A DNA stretch of 64,000 bases from Thalassotalea sp. GTDB taxonomy: Bacteria > Pseudomonadota > Gammaproteobacteria > Enterobacterales > Alteromonadaceae. A program made the position numbers and the translations under genes. The stretch lies in the NCBI GenBank assembly GCA_029237915.1, contig JAQWHD010000003.1, positions 1 to 64,000 on the forward strand, written 5' to 3'. Each line of letters begins with the position of its first letter. Position 1 is the first letter of the stretch. Under the pieces are notes generated by a model. That model saw only the letters and a program-made list of their open reading frames with translations. It did not search any database and was not told the origin of the DNA. Positions 7,980 to 16,161 of the stretch are shown here, one piece after another.

Positions 7980-8810
7980 ATGCGTATCGATGCACATCAA
8001 CATTTTTGGCAAGTTAGCCGCGGCGACTATGATTGGTTAACGCCAGAATTAGAAACTTTATATAAAGATTTTTTACCCGCAGATATTAAACCATTATTGG
8101 ATCAGGCGCAGGTAGCTAAAACTATTTTAGTGCAAGCGGCCGAAACGACAGCTGAAACAGACTTTATGTTAAAGCTTGCCGCTGAAAATGACTTTATTGC
8201 TGGCGTTGTTGGCTGGGTAGATATGGAAAGTGCGCAAGGATTAATTGATTTACAGCGACTGAGTCAAAATCCTTTATTTAAAGGCATAAGACCTATGCTG
8301 CAAGAAATCGAAGATATTAACTGGGTCTTAAAGCCAGAATTCGCCCCCATTTTTGCTATGTTAGTTGATAAAAATCTAACCTTCGATGCGTTAGTATTAC
8401 CTAAACATTTAGATGTCTTACATACTTTAATCAAGCGATATCCTAAATTAAAAGTGGTAATTGATCATGGCGCTAAGCCAACAATAACAACCGGCTTAAC
8501 TCAAGATTGGTACGAAAAAATAGCAGAGATTGCTAGTAACAGTTTAGTTCATTGCAAGTTATCTGGCTTGGTGACTGAGGCTGGCGATAATCCAGAATTG
8601 GCAACACTAAGTCCTTATATGCATCACTTGCTCGCTTGTTTTGGCGCTGAGCGATTGATGTGGGGCAGTGATTGGCCTGTGGTTAATCTTAGTGCTAGCT
8701 ACCCAAGCTGGGTAGAGCAAGTTGAAACATTCGTTAAACCATTAACGACACAAGAACAGCAAAATATTTGGGCCACAACGGCGCAAAAATTCTACACAAT
8801 TAATTCTTAA
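7980..8810 (+). CDS. Amidohydrolase-family sugar lactonase, probable L-fuconolactonase
   Basis: The 276-residue amidohydrolase-2 (TIM-barrel) protein begins MRIDAHQHFW, the metal-binding HxH motif. It also has VVIDHGAKP (about residues 159-167), CKLSGLVTEAG and LMWGSDWPV, whose Asp is the usual catalytic base. This subgroup opens 1,4- or 1,5-aldonolactones. Next to an L-fucose dehydrogenase and a fuconate dehydratase, it most likely hydrolyses L-fucono-lactone to L-fuconate. The family is certain; the substrate is inferred. Confidence 0.85.
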   Translation: MRIDAHQHFWQVSRGDYDWLTPELETLYKDFLPADIKPLLDQAQVAKTILVQAAETTAETDFMLKLAAENDFIAGVVGWVDMESAQGLIDLQRLSQNPLFKGIRPMLQEIEDINWVLKPEFAPIFAMLVDKNLTFDALVLPKHLDVLHTLIKRYPKLKVVIDHGAKPTITTGLTQDWYEKIAEIASNSLVHCKLSGLVTEAGDNPELATLSPYMHHLLACFGAERLMWGSDWPVVNLSASYPSWVEQVETFVKPLTTQEQQNIWATTAQKFYTINS

Positions 8811-8836
8811 CAATAAAATAACAAGTAAGGTTTAAG

Positions 8837-9613
8837 ATGAGTAATAAGTTTGAAGGTAAATTTGCATTAATTACTGGCGCAGGCAGTGGCATTGGTCAAA
8901 GTACCGCACTGAAACTTGCGGAGCAAGGCGCGCATATAGTTATTGTCGATTTAGATATTGATGCCGCTAATAACACCCTGAAAATGATACAAAATTTAGG
9001 TGCAATAGCCAGTGTTTATCAGTGTAATGTTGCTAATAATGCACAAGTTAAAGAGGTTGTTGGTCAGATATTAAAAAATAATACTATCGATATTCTTGTT
9101 AACAATGCTGGTATTGCTCATGTAGGTAATCTAGAAAATACCACAGAAGAAGATTTAGACAGAATTTACAATGTAAATGTTAAAGGCGCATACAATATGA
9201 TGTCTGCTGTGATAGGTTCTATGAAAGAGCGTAAGTCTGGGGTAATTCTTAATTTAGCGTCAATTGCTGCCTCAGTAGGTATTGAAGACCGATTTGCCTA
9301 TTCAATGAGTAAAGGCGCGGTGCTTACCATGACCTACTCAGTTGCTAGAGATTACATTAATGACGGTATTCGTTGTAACTGTATTTCACCGGGCCGAGTA
9401 CATACACCATTTGTCGATAATTTCATCGAGAAAAACTACCCAGATAATCAAGAAGAAGTATTTGCTAAGTTATCAAAAAGCCAACCGATTGGGCGTATGG
9501 GTAAAGTAGAAGAAATAGCAGCGTTAATTAGTTACTTATGTTCTGATGATGCAGCATTTATCACCGGAAGTAACTTCCCTATTGATGGCGGTTTTGTCAC
9601 CCTTAATAATTAA
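8837..9613 (+). CDS. SDR oxidoreductase, probable 2-keto-3-deoxy-L-fuconate dehydrogenase
   Basis: The 258-residue classical SDR has the cofactor motif TGAGSGIGQS (residues ~14-23), NNAGIAHVG (about 91-99), the catalytic Ser in NLASIAASVG and YSMSK (about 155-159), and a C-terminal ITGSNFPIDGGF. In the non-phosphorylative fucose route an SDR oxidises 2-keto-3-deoxy-L-fuconate at C4 to the 2,4-diketo compound that the FAH-family hydrolase then cleaves. That hydrolase is encoded three genes on. Many SDRs look alike, so the assignment rests on the operon. Confidence 0.8.
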   Translation: MSNKFEGKFALITGAGSGIGQSTALKLAEQGAHIVIVDLDIDAANNTLKMIQNLGAIASVYQCNVANNAQVKEVVGQILKNNTIDILVNNAGIAHVGNLENTTEEDLDRIYNVNVKGAYNMMSAVIGSMKERKSGVILNLASIAASVGIEDRFAYSMSKGAVLTMTYSVARDYINDGIRCNCISPGRVHTPFVDNFIEKNYPDNQEEVFAKLSKSQPIGRMGKVEEIAALISYLCSDDAAFITGSNFPIDGGFVTLNN

Positions 9614-9625
9614 TATGTTCCATAC

Positions 9626-9654
9626 AAAATAAAAATAAAAATAAAAATAAAAAT
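9626..9654. repeat. Short tandem repeat of AAAAAT units in the fucP leader
   Basis: A partial unit AAAAT (9626-9630) is followed by four full AAAAAT hexamers (9631-9654) in the 66-base gap between the SDR gene and fucP, about 25 bases before the fucP start. It is outside any gene. Such tracts can change length by slippage and so alter spacing or transcript structure, but no effect is shown here. Confidence 0.8.
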
Positions 9655-9679
9655 ACCAAAATTACAATAAGGGTTTCTA

Positions 9680-11071
9680 ATGACTGAACAAGCTATCTCT
9701 AGCGTTGATGATGCTAGCACTGTGCAAGATAATAAGGCGGTAACACCTCCAGTCGAAGTGGTACCAAAAAAGTATTTAATCTCATTTATTTTAATCACTC
9801 TGTGTTTTCCTTTATGGGGTTTTGCCAATGATATTACTAACCCGCTAGTAAAGGCGTTTTCTAAAATATTACAAATGAGCACAGCAGAAGGTACTTGGGT
9901 ACAAGTTGCCTTTTACGGCGGCTATGGCGCCATGGCTATTCCCGCGGCATTATTTATTAAAAAATATACTTACAAAGCCGGTTTATTAACCGGGCTTGCT
10001 TTTTATGCCTTAGGCGCTTTGTTATTTCTTCCTGCTGCTGGTGCACAATCGTTCACAGCCTTTCTGTTTGCATTTTTTGTAATGACCTGTGGTTTATCAT
10101 TTTTAGAAACCAGCGCTAATCCATATATTCTTTCGATGGGACCGGCTTCTACTGCAACACAGCGTTTAAATTTGGCACAAGCATTTAATCCTATCGGCTC
10201 GTTACTTGGTATGTTTGTCGCCACTCAGTTTATTATTCAAAGACTAAACCCAGCATCTGATGCAGAGCGCCGTGAATTAGCTGCAGACACGTCACAAACG
10301 GCTATTGATCAACTCTTTGCCATAACCGCCAACGATTTAGCGGTGATCCGCGATCCATATATTGGCATCGCTATAGTCGTAACCATTATGTTAGTTGTTA
10401 TTGGTTTTAAGAAATTACCTAGAACAGAGTCAGAATCAAAAGATTTAGATGTAAAAGGTACATTCAAACGCCTATTAGCAAATCAAAACTATCGTGAAGG
10501 GGTCATTGCGCAAATGTTTTGTGTTGGTGCACAAATTATGTGTTGGACCTTCATTATTCATTACGGCACCGAAGTCTTTATGGAACTCGGCATGAGCGAA
10601 CAAGATGCAGAAGCTAAATCGCAAATGTTTAATATTTATGCCATGGTATTTTTCTGTGCAGGTCGATTCATTTGTACCTTCTTATTAAAATACGTCAATC
10701 AAGGCAAACTGTTAATGATGCTTTCATCAGGTGGTATATTCTTTGCCGCAGCAACTATTTTGCTTGATGGTGTACTAGGTGTTTACGCACTTGTATGTAT
10801 TTCTGCTTGTATGTCATTAATGTTCCCAACCATTTACGGTATTGCATTAACTGGTTCTGGTGATGACGCTAAATTAGGTGCAGCAGGACTTATTATGGCC
10901 ATTGTCGGTGGTACTTTCTTACCGATGGCACAAGCGACAATTATTGATTTAGATGTCGTTTTTGGTAGCTTCTCAGCAACTAAAGCTTCATTTATATTGC
11001 CATTGCTTTGTTTTGTGTTTATCGCAATTTACGGTAAAAGAGCACAAAAACAGTTAGCAAGTCAGGCGTAA
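9680..11071 (+). CDS. fucP: L-fucose:H+ symporter, MFS family
   Basis: The 463-residue protein has twelve likely membrane helices and the FucP signature at the first helix, LCFPLWGFANDITNPLVKAF (about residues 40-59). It also has LETSANPYILSMGP (about 141-154) and LMFPTIYGIALTGSG near helix 10. FucP-type carriers import L-fucose, and some relatives carry other sugars, with protons through the inner membrane. Its place among fucose oxidation genes supports fucose as substrate. The N-terminal 35 residues are polar and extend beyond the usual start. The next gene begins 4 bases after its stop. Confidence 0.88.
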   Translation: MTEQAISSVDDASTVQDNKAVTPPVEVVPKKYLISFILITLCFPLWGFANDITNPLVKAFSKILQMSTAEGTWVQVAFYGGYGAMAIPAALFIKKYTYKAGLLTGLAFYALGALLFLPAAGAQSFTAFLFAFFVMTCGLSFLETSANPYILSMGPASTATQRLNLAQAFNPIGSLLGMFVATQFIIQRLNPASDAERRELAADTSQTAIDQLFAITANDLAVIRDPYIGIAIVVTIMLVVIGFKKLPRTESESKDLDVKGTFKRLLANQNYREGVIAQMFCVGAQIMCWTFIIHYGTEVFMELGMSEQDAEAKSQMFNIYAMVFFCAGRFICTFLLKYVNQGKLLMMLSSGGIFFAAATILLDGVLGVYALVCISACMSLMFPTIYGIALTGSGDDAKLGAAGLIMAIVGGTFLPMAQATIIDLDVVFGSFSATKASFILPLLCFVFIAIYGKRAQKQLASQA

Positions 11072-11075
11072 TTAT

Positions 11076-11414
11076 ATGACCATCAGGCATTGTTTTGCGC
11101 TGGATCTTAAAAATGATCCAGCCTTAATTACACAATATAAACATCACCATGAAGCTAACAATGTTTGGCCTGAAATTATCAAAAGCATTAAAGGTTCAGG
11201 TATTGAGTCACTTGATATTTATTTAGTGGGTAATCGTTTGTTTATGATCATGGATGTGAATGAAAGTTTTTCATTTTCAGCAAAACAAACTGCTGACTTA
11301 AACAACCCCAAAGTGGTCGCTTGGGAAGATCTTATGTGGAAATTTCAACAACAATTACCTTGGGCCAAAGGTGATGAAAAGTGGTTGTTGATGGATAAAA
11401 TTTTCACTCTTTAG
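11076..11414 (+). CDS. RhaM/DUF718-family sugar mutarotase (probable L-fucose mutarotase)
   Basis: The 112-residue protein has the family's conserved pieces: a YKHHHEANNVWPEI segment (about residues 21-34, with the catalytic His), YLVGNRLFMIMDV (about 49-61) and VAWEDLMWKFQQQLPWA (about 80-96). RhaM-type enzymes interconvert the anomers of L-rhamnose and related 6-deoxysugars. Beside FucP and a sugar dehydrogenase that acts on one anomer, a role on L-fucose is likely. It begins 4 bases after the fucP stop, so the two are probably co-translated. Confidence 0.82.
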   Translation: MTIRHCFALDLKNDPALITQYKHHHEANNVWPEIIKSIKGSGIESLDIYLVGNRLFMIMDVNESFSFSAKQTADLNNPKVVAWEDLMWKFQQQLPWAKGDEKWLLMDKIFTL

Positions 11415-11451
11415 TTTAAATGTTATAAATAGTTATAAAATAGGAAGAAAA

Positions 11452-12300
11452 ATGAAATTATTACGAGTGGGCGACTTAGGTCAGGAAAAACCTGCAATAT
11501 TAGATAGTGAAGGTGTAATTCGCGACTTATCAGCCCATGTTGCAGATATTGACGGTGATTTTTTTGCACAAGATAATCAGCAAAAAATTGCTGACCTTGA
11601 CCTTAACTCTCTGCCAATTCTTGATAGCAACTTACGTAAAGGCGCTATTATTTCTAAGGTAGGTAAATTTATTTGTGTCGGCTTGAACTACGCTGATCAT
11701 GCTGCAGAATCAGGTATGGATGTACCTTCTGAGCCAGTATTGTTTATGAAAGCAACCTCATCAATTATCGGTCCAAATGACACAGTTGAATTACCGCCAA
11801 AATCAGAAAAATCTGATTGGGAAGTTGAGCTAGGTGTGGTCATAGGCAAAGAAGCTAAATATGTATCAGAAGCAGACGCTTTAGACTATGTAGCTGGTTA
11901 TTGTGTTGTTAACGACATATCAGAGCGCGAATATCAAATTGAACGCCAAGGTCAATGGTGTAAAGGTAAAGGTTGTGACACTTTTGGCCCAATCGGTCCA
12001 TATTTAGTGACTACTGACGAAGTAAAAGATACCGGTAACTTAGGCCTTTGGTTAGAGTTAAATGGTGAACGCGTACAAGATGGCAATACCAATACTATGG
12101 TATACAAAGTACCATTTCTTGTGCATTACATCAGCCAATTTATGAGCTTGCAACCTGGCGATATAATTAGCACAGGTACACCACCTGGTGTAGGTTTAGG
12201 TATGACACCACCTAAGTACCTTAAAGAAGGTGACGTAATGCGCCTTGGTATCGATGGTCTTGGCGAACAGTTACAAACGGTTGAACGTTACAAAGTTTAA
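11452..12300 (+). CDS. FAH-family hydrolase, probable 2,4-diketo-3-deoxy-L-fuconate hydrolase
   Basis: The 282-residue protein has the fumarylacetoacetate-hydrolase fold motifs: [15 protein letters not shown] (about residues 73-87), [15 protein letters not shown] with metal-binding Glu residues (about 121-135), and [17 protein letters not shown] (about 237-253). Members near sugar-acid operons split 2,4-diketo-3-deoxy acids. Here this would give pyruvate and L-lactate from the fucose product. The lactate dehydrogenase gene follows after 17 bases, which fits that product. Ureidoglycolate lyase, a name often given to these proteins, is unlikely here. Confidence 0.85.
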   Translation: MKLLRVGDLGQEKPAILDSEGVIRDLSAHVADIDGDFFAQDNQQKIADLDLNSLPILDSNLRKGAIISKVGKFICVGLNYADHAAESGMDVPSEPVLFMKATSSIIGPNDTVELPPKSEKSDWEVELGVVIGKEAKYVSEADALDYVAGYCVVNDISEREYQIERQGQWCKGKGCDTFGPIGPYLVTTDEVKDTGNLGLWLELNGERVQDGNTNTMVYKVPFLVHYISQFMSLQPGDIISTGTPPGVGLGMTPPKYLKEGDVMRLGIDGLGEQLQTVERYKV

Positions 12301-12317
12301 CCCTTAGGAAAAGTAAA

Positions 12318-13460
12318 ATGATTATCTCGTCCCCTAGCGATTACCGAGCGGCTGCTAAGAAAACTCTACCCCCATTCTTGTTTCATTACATTGATGGTGG
12401 ATCTTATAATGAGCATACACTTCGACGTAATGTTGATGATTTAGCTGATGTTGCATTAAAACAGCGCGTGTTAAATAACATGACTGGTTTAGATTTATCT
12501 ACAGAGATTTTTGGTGAAAAGCTTAGCTTGCCTATCGCGCTATCTCCTGTTGGATTAACGGGTATGTATGCTAGGCGAGGCGAAGTACAAGCAGCAAAAG
12601 CAGCCCAAAGCAAAGGTATTCCATTTACCATGTCTACTGTGTCTGTTTGCCCTATAGAAGAAGTGGCGCCAGAAATTCAAAGACCTATGTGGTTCCAGCT
12701 TTACGTGCTTAAAGACCGTGGCTTTATGAAGAATGTCTTAGAGCGAGCAAAAGCGGCAGGGGTTAAAACACTTGTTTTTACCGTTGATATGCCTATCCCA
12801 GGTGCACGTTATCGCGATATGCATTCTGGTATGAGTGGCTCATTTTCTTCTATGCGCCGTATTTTTCAAGCAATGAAGCATCCTAAATGGGCATTTGATG
12901 TAGGTGTATTTGGTAAACCGCACGATTTAGGCAATGTATCAGCCTATCGCGGCGAAGCAACAAATCTTGAAGACTATATTGGTTGGTTGGGTAACAATTT
13001 TGACCCGTCAATATCATGGCAAGATTTAGAATGGATTCGAGAATATTGGGATGGTCCTATGGTGATTAAGGGCATTCTTGATGTTGAAGACGCAAAAGAT
13101 GCCGTGAGATTTGGTGCTGATGGTATTGTTGTGTCTAATCATGGTGGACGTCAGTTAGACGGTGTATTGTCTACAGCAAAAGCATTACCTTCTATTGCTG
13201 ATGCAGTAAAAGGTGATATGAAAATTATTGTAGATTCAGGTATTCGTTCAGGGCTTGATGTTGTTCGTATGCTCGCACTAGGCGCTGATCTTACTATGTT
13301 AGGTCGTTCGTATATTTATGCGTTAGCAGCTCAAGGGCAAGCTGGAGTTGAACATTTACTCGACCTTTATGACAAAGAGATGCGAGTTGCAATGACTTTA
13401 ACTGGCGCTAAATCTATTGCCGATATTAATCAAAGTTCATTAATACAAGCTCTTAAATAA
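12318..13460 (+). CDS. lldD: L-lactate dehydrogenase, FMN-dependent
   Basis: The 380-residue FMN-dependent alpha-hydroxyacid dehydrogenase begins [20 protein letters not shown], as LldD does. It has [17 protein letters not shown] (FMN pocket), [25 protein letters not shown] and the active-site [11 protein letters not shown], whose His is the catalytic base, followed by [12 protein letters not shown]. It oxidises L-lactate to pyruvate at the membrane and feeds electrons to quinone. It would consume the lactate released by the FAH-family hydrolase just upstream. Length and motifs are those of a full enzyme. Confidence 0.93.
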   Translation: MIISSPSDYRAAAKKTLPPFLFHYIDGGSYNEHTLRRNVDDLADVALKQRVLNNMTGLDLSTEIFGEKLSLPIALSPVGLTGMYARRGEVQAAKAAQSKGIPFTMSTVSVCPIEEVAPEIQRPMWFQLYVLKDRGFMKNVLERAKAAGVKTLVFTVDMPIPGARYRDMHSGMSGSFSSMRRIFQAMKHPKWAFDVGVFGKPHDLGNVSAYRGEATNLEDYIGWLGNNFDPSISWQDLEWIREYWDGPMVIKGILDVEDAKDAVRFGADGIVVSNHGGRQLDGVLSTAKALPSIADAVKGDMKIIVDSGIRSGLDVVRMLALGADLTMLGRSYIYALAAQGQAGVEHLLDLYDKEMRVAMTLTGAKSIADINQSSLIQALK

Positions 13461-13485
13461 AGCTAAAACGAATTTATAGCGGTTA

Positions 13486-14871
13486 ATGCCAATGATAAAT
13501 ATTGTAAATTTTAAACATAGCAAACTAAGTATTCGTCATTGGCAGATAACTAAAAATGAAAGTTGGTGCGTACTAGGCAGGAATGGCTCAGGTAAACAAT
13601 ATTTAGATCAATTGCTCGCTGGTGAAATAATTGCTGATTCAGTCGATGAATTAACATTGCCTAGCGTAGCTAAAATCGCCCTAGTGTCATTTGAAGCGCA
13701 ACAACAAATTTATGAAAATGAATTAAAGCTTGATGCTACAGACTACCTCGATGCTAATGATGTGGGCACTAAAGCGAAAGACTTTTTGCCAAAAGACAAA
13801 CTTGATCATCCGCTTATAAGTGAATTTTCTTTAAGTCATCGCCTAGAAACTGGTTACCGTCAACTTAGTACTGGAGAGGGACGTAAATTACTTATTCTGC
13901 AAGCTATATTCAATGGCGCTGAACTACTTGTCTGTGATAACCCTTTCGACAGTCTCGATGAAGCATCTTGTGTCGCTTTGTCTGCGGCCCTAAAGCGCTT
14001 ATCAACAACGGGTATCAATGTATTGATGATGCTTAGTAATCGCGCTGATATTCCGCAATGGTGTAATAAAATTGCCTTTATTGAGCGAGGTCAACTCGAT
14101 GTGATTGGCGACCTTACTAATGCATCGACAAAACGCCAGCTAGATGCTTTGTTAACGCCCATAAGTGATGATCTTGCTTGGCCTGAATCTAGTCATCAAC
14201 TGTCTGATTATCAGCACCCTTATTTAGTAAAGTTAAATAAGGGCAAGGTGCATTATGGCGGGGTAGATGTTTTTGCTGATTTAAATGTAAGTATTAAACC
14301 ATTACAGCACACCTTGATCACCGGATCGAACGGCAGTGGCAAGTCGACCCTCATGCAATTAATTACCGGAGATTGTACTCAGTGTTATAGCAATGATATT
14401 GAAGTGTTAGGGCACAAGCGCGGCTCGGGTGAGAGTATTTGGCAGCTAAAAGCACACATGGGTATTGTTAGCTCTGAATTACATCGACAGTATCGAGTAA
14501 ATGGTGAGTTACTCACTGTGGTCACTTCCGGATTTTATGACTCTATTGGATTGTATAAACAACCTGAGCGTTATCAGATAGAGCTTGCTCGTCAATGGTT
14601 AGACAAAGTTGGCTTACTTGAGCATCAATACACAAGCTTTAAAGACTTAAGTTATGGAGAACAGCGACTTGCACTTATTGCCAGGGCGTTAGTTAAGTCC
14701 CCTTATTTATTGATATTGGATGAACCAACGCAAGGTTTGGATGAATTAAATAGACATCGAGTACTTAATTTTATTGAGCAGCTAGCACAGCAAAAACACA
14801 GTACCATGATTTTGGTTAGCCATCGTAAAGATGAACATTTAGCAATATTTAAGCAGCATATCAGGCTGTAA
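13486..14871 (+). CDS. ModF-like protein with two ABC ATPase cassettes
   Basis: The 461-residue soluble protein has two ABC domains in tandem and no membrane part, as in ModF (also called PhrA). Cassette 1 (about 1-225) has a Walker A LGRNGSGKQ in which Gln replaces the usual Ser/Thr, and a signature-like LSTGEGRKLLIL. Cassette 2 (about 240-461) has an intact GSNGSGKST, LSYGEQRLALIARAL and LLILDEPTQGLDE. E. coli ModF sits by molybdate uptake genes and its role is unsettled. Here it follows lldD after 25 bases on the same strand, with no obvious link to fucose. An ATG two codons in (13492) is an alternative start. Confidence 0.8.
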   Translation: MPMINIVNFKHSKLSIRHWQITKNESWCVLGRNGSGKQYLDQLLAGEIIADSVDELTLPSVAKIALVSFEAQQQIYENELKLDATDYLDANDVGTKAKDFLPKDKLDHPLISEFSLSHRLETGYRQLSTGEGRKLLILQAIFNGAELLVCDNPFDSLDEASCVALSAALKRLSTTGINVLMMLSNRADIPQWCNKIAFIERGQLDVIGDLTNASTKRQLDALLTPISDDLAWPESSHQLSDYQHPYLVKLNKGKVHYGGVDVFADLNVSIKPLQHTLITGSNGSGKSTLMQLITGDCTQCYSNDIEVLGHKRGSGESIWQLKAHMGIVSSELHRQYRVNGELLTVVTSGFYDSIGLYKQPERYQIELARQWLDKVGLLEHQYTSFKDLSYGEQRLALIARALVKSPYLLILDEPTQGLDELNRHRVLNFIEQLAQQKHSTMILVSHRKDEHLAIFKQHIRL

Positions 14872-14893
14872 ATTTGTAGTTTTAAAAGCAAAA

Positions 14894-14919
14894 AAAAGGC
14901 AATTGTAAAATTGCCTTTT
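14894..14919. terminator. Bidirectional terminator between the ModF-like gene and gntR
   Basis: An 11-bp perfect stem AAAAGGCAATT/AATTGCCTTTT with loop GTAA has A and T runs on both sides. It lies between convergent genes and can end both transcripts. Confidence 0.9.
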
Positions 14920-14941
14920 AGTATTTTTATCTAACTATTTA

Positions 14942-15847
14942 CTAGCTTTCTAAGCCATGGACACAGCGTAGCAAAGTACTTTCGGCGCTGGCCAAATGTT
15001 TTTCCATACTCATAATTGCACCGGCATTGTTATGAGTTATCAAGTTATTCAATAAATCGATATGCTCATCAATGGCGGCTGCAAATCGCTCAAGCTCGCC
15101 AGTTTTATCCCATTGATAATGGTAATGGCAAATAAAAGAAGCAATATCAAAAAATTGGCTAGTAAAACGGTTTTTACAGCCTTTTTGAATACTTAGATGC
15201 AGGTCTCTATCTAAATCTGGAAACTCAAGATAACGATTATCTAAATCAGCTCGAACCTCTTGATGTTTAAGTAATAACTCATTCAATTCCTGCCAAACAG
15301 AGTGTTCTTTAGGTAGCTTTAATAATTCGGTTATGGCTTTCATTTCAACCATTTCTCTAAATGAAATAAGCTCTCTAGCAAACTCTTCATCAAAGGTGAC
15401 CATAACCCAACGGCCGCGAGGAATTTTCTCGATTAAACCGTAATTTGAAAATTTGATTAAAAATTCACGAACTGTAATTGTGGTACAACCTGAATTTTTA
15501 GCTAGGCTCAATTCTGAAAATCTATCGCCGGGTAATAGCTGTCCGGTATTAATAAGATTAAGAAAATACTTCTCTATTTGCTCATCTTTAGTAGAGTTTT
15601 TATTTTCAATGTCATAATAATCTTTTGCAATAGGTTGGCGTAACACAACTTTATTTGCGCCATCTCTTTTAATTATGCCAAGCTCGCAAAGGTGCTCAAC
15701 ACAAGTTCTTACCGTTGTTCTACTTATACCTAATAAACGAGTTAGCTCAATATCATTGGGCATACTACTCTGGCCTGAGGGTAAATCAGTAATTAACTTT
15801 AACATGCTGTTAATTGATTTTTTAAATAGATACGTTTTTTTACTCAC
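14942..15847 (-). CDS. GntR/FCD-type regulator with two winged-helix domains, likely fucose regulator
   Basis: The 301-residue protein appears to have two DNA-binding winged helices. The first (about residues 10-70) contains ELTRLLGISRTTVRTCVEHL. The second (about 85-155) contains FSELSLAKNSGCTTITVREFL. The FCD effector domain (about 160-295) has the expected metal-ligand pattern DLDRDLHLSI, ICHYHYQW, AIDEHIDLL and MEKHLA. FadR/UxuR-type regulators usually have only one such helix. The gene faces the fucose cluster tail to tail, which makes it the best candidate for control of that cluster by a sugar acid. The operator is not established. Confidence 0.85.
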   Translation of the reverse strand: MSKKTYLFKKSINSMLKLITDLPSGQSSMPNDIELTRLLGISRTTVRTCVEHLCELGIIKRDGANKVVLRQPIAKDYYDIENKNSTKDEQIEKYFLNLINTGQLLPGDRFSELSLAKNSGCTTITVREFLIKFSNYGLIEKIPRGRWVMVTFDEEFARELISFREMVEMKAITELLKLPKEHSVWQELNELLLKHQEVRADLDNRYLEFPDLDRDLHLSIQKGCKNRFTSQFFDIASFICHYHYQWDKTGELERFAAAIDEHIDLLNNLITHNNAGAIMSMEKHLASAESTLLRCVHGLES

Positions 15848-16161
15848 AGTATGAACCTTATTTTTGAGAGTCTAAATGTAACCTTAGTGTTAGGTGTTAT
15901 TATTAATAATATCACTAGTAATTGGTAGTTGTTTAGTCGTTTTTTCTCTAAAAAATGTACTTATTGAAAAATAATACACTTTATTCGTTAACTATAGTGA
16001 TTAAATTACGACTATTAGTGATAAATCATTGCAGTTTACCCCCTAAAGATTATAAATTATTAAACACGTAATTCTGTTTTATCGAATTAGCATAAATATA
16101 AAGCGCTTGGCTTGTATTGAACCGCAATCTAAGCACGCCAATTATAATTAAAGGAACTGGC
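15848..16161. promoter_or_regulatory. Divergent promoter region of gntR and gnd
   Basis: This AT-rich stretch of about 310 bases carries both promoters. Two near-identical words, CTATAGTGAT (about 15994-16003) and CTATTAGTGAT (about 16012-16022), form a direct repeat that could bind a regulator. The palindrome ACTAGT occurs near 15914. A frame extending gnd upstream to 16117 was not accepted, because a better start with a ribosome site lies at 16162. Confidence 0.4.

Noticed and set aside
9626-9654. AAAAAT repeat as a CRISPR-like or coding repeat
   Set aside because: Only 29 bases of simple repeat without spacers and outside a gene; reported only as a tandem repeat.
12318-13460. Glycolate or mandelate oxidase instead of LldD
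   Set aside because: The N-terminus, length and place after a lactate-producing hydrolase all favour L-lactate dehydrogenase.
16117-16161. Upstream extension of gnd by 15 codons
   Set aside because: No ribosome site before that ATG; the start at 16162 has AAAGGAA at good distance and matches the family N-terminus.
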